Of a stretch of 64,000 nucleotides of DNA, positions 62,735 through 64,000 are shown piece by piece. Source of the stretch: Kryptolebias marmoratus (taxonomy: Eukaryota; Chordata; Actinopteri; Cyprinodontiformes; Rivulidae); contig NC_051450.1 in assembly GCF_001649575.2 (NCBI RefSeq), positions 12,793,508-12,857,507 on the forward strand, in the 5' to 3' direction. A program made the position numbers and the translations under genes. The notes below the pieces were generated by a model. It had not been told where the DNA came from and did not search any database. It saw only the letters and a program-made list of their open reading frames with translations. Within the stretch, counting starts at the first letter, position 1. Each line of letters starts with the position of its first letter.

Positions 62735-63937
62735 CTGTTTAGCAGCTTCAGCTCTTTGGTCTACGTCGTTGTGTAAAATGCAAATAAAAACTGAATCCAA
62801 TGCTTTTCAAATCTCATAAACTTATATTTTATTCACAATGGAACATAGAAAACACATCAAGTGTTTAAACTAAGAGATTGTCCACTTTTTTAATTGTCCT
62901 TTTGGATTTTGATGGAAGCAGCAAGTCTCAGAAAGTTGTTCCAGGTCCATATTTTCCTCTTTCTTTACCAACAGTTTGTAAACATCTGGACCTGAGGAGA
63001 GCAGCTGCTGGAGGCTTTGGAGGAGAAGGTTGTCCTGTTCTGGTCTGATGGAGGATTCTAGCTGTTCTACAGTCCTGGATCTTCCTTGCTGGATGGGAGC
63101 ACATGTTGTTTTAAAATCTATTTATACTGTTCTGCATTGATGGAGCCGTATCCAGAAGTGTAAGGTGCCCATCACATAGGTGCTAATGTACCCCCATACC
63201 ATGAGAGAGGCAGGCTTTTGAACTGTGTGCTGATAACGGTACTGGATGGTCCCTCTCCTCTTGAGTATGGAGGGCATGTAAGTCTGTGGTTTCAAAGAGG
63301 ATTTCAGATTCTGATTTGTCTGACCTCAGAACAGTTCTCCACTTTGCTTCAGTCCATTTTAAATTAGCTTTGGTCCAGAGGAGACATCGGTGTCTCTGGA
63401 TGGACAGAACAGAACCAGACCTGTTTTTAATGCAGTGGCCCCTGAGGGCCCGAAGATCACAAACATCCAATACTGACTTTCAGCCTTTTCTTTGATCTCA
63501 GAGATTTCTGCAGATCCTTGTAATCTTTTGATGCTATAATAAACTGTAGGTGATGGGATAATGAAAGTGTTCCATATTTTCCATTGAGGAACAATATTTT
63601 GTAATTGTTCAACTATTTTTAGATACAGACCGATGAACCTCTGCCCATCTTTACTTCTGAGATTCAGCCTCTCAAAAACTTCCTTTTTATACCCGGTTAT
63701 CCGTTCATTTTGTTACAAAATGCTCCTTCCATTCGTACCACATACTTCTACTGTCTTTTGTTGCTCCTGTTCAACTTTTTGATTTGTTTTGCCATAAAAT
63801 TCCAAGTTTTCCACAGATACTGTTTCTTAGTTTAAACATTTGATATATTTATTATGTTACGTTGTGAAGAAATTAAGGGTTTCTGTATTTATTCAGATTT
63901 TTCACAACATCCCAGCTTTTTTGGAATTTGGGTTGTA
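62735..63937 (-). mobile_element. Decayed Tc1-like DNA transposon
   Basis: The right end reads, inverted, TACAACCCAAATTCCAAAAA, the terminal repeat of a common fish Tc1-like family. The left side keeps the subterminal GTGTAAAATGCAAATAAAAA and CTCATAAACTTATATTTTAT blocks, but the terminus itself is eroded. Minus-strand transposase traces run from an ATG at 63648 through DLRALRGHCIKN, RRCLLW-like and KWTEAKWRTVLRSDKS to EERDHP, with stops, frameshifts and large deletions. The first catalytic Asp (RSDKS) is still visible. It is long dead. Confidence 0.75.
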
Positions 63938-64000
63938 TTTTAAATTTTAAATTTGTTTTAACCTAAGTTGATTTTTTTGAGTAAACAATATAACTGCCAG

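Noticed and set aside
63183..63495. Possible host gene around 63.2-63.5 kb
   Set aside because: The minus-strand peptide is a broken Tc1-like transposase between recognisable element ends, so it is part of a dead transposon.

Overview
The window looks like nuclear DNA of a teleost fish. The protein genes are vertebrate and split by many GT-AG introns. The repeats (L1, Rex3/RTE-like LINE, Tc1-like and hAT-like DNA transposons, CA/TA microsatellites) and a lily-type (bulb-type) mannose lectin gene are typical of ray-finned fish. The species cannot be named from the sequence. All identities come from reading translated exons and remembered family sequences; no database search was run.

Layout. 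(1) 1-4.7 kb: the 5' part of a PUF60 gene on the minus strand, with the last exon running off the left edge, an alternative 51-nt exon, non-coding 5' sequence and a TCTCGCGAGA-containing promoter. (2) 4.7-8.4 kb: intergenic DNA holding an unassigned coding-like exon on the plus strand and the probable NRBP2 3' UTR. (3) 8.4-45.2 kb: a complete NRBP2 pseudokinase gene on the minus strand. It has 18 coding exons that join in frame to 505 codons. The first coding exon is at 44.5 kb and is separated from the second by a 30.7-kb intron. (4) Inside that intron, on the opposite strand, sits a full-length L1 retrotransposon (23.95-29.5 kb) with both ORFs open and a target-site duplication. A foldback MITE, a hAT-like MITE with 8-bp target duplication and other repeats are also there. 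(5) 45.2-51 kb: AT-rich intergenic DNA with repeats and a relic of a lectin promoter.

(6) 51-54.1 kb: a two-coding-exon lily-type lectin gene (minus). Its promoter and first exons are duplicated in inverted orientation about 1.6 kb away (plus strand), but the second copy lacks the lectin exon carrying the sugar-binding motifs. A decayed L1 lies between the two arms. (7) 55.4-62.3 kb: two tandem minus-strand genes for chemerin-like (RARRES2-like) secreted proteins, each with four coding exons. One keeps all six chemerin cysteines and the other has lost the sixth. Two decayed, oppositely oriented Rex3-like LINE fragments lie between them. (8) 62.7-63.9 kb: a decayed Tc1-like transposon.

PUF60 and NRBP2 are also close neighbours in human, so the left two thirds is a conserved syntenic block. 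The lectin and chemerin-like genes form a small cluster of putative innate-defence and signalling proteins upstream of NRBP2. I see no evidence that they act as one system. The most unusual structures are the head-to-head lectin promoter duplication with a decapitated copy, the apparently intact L1, and the diverged chemerin pair.
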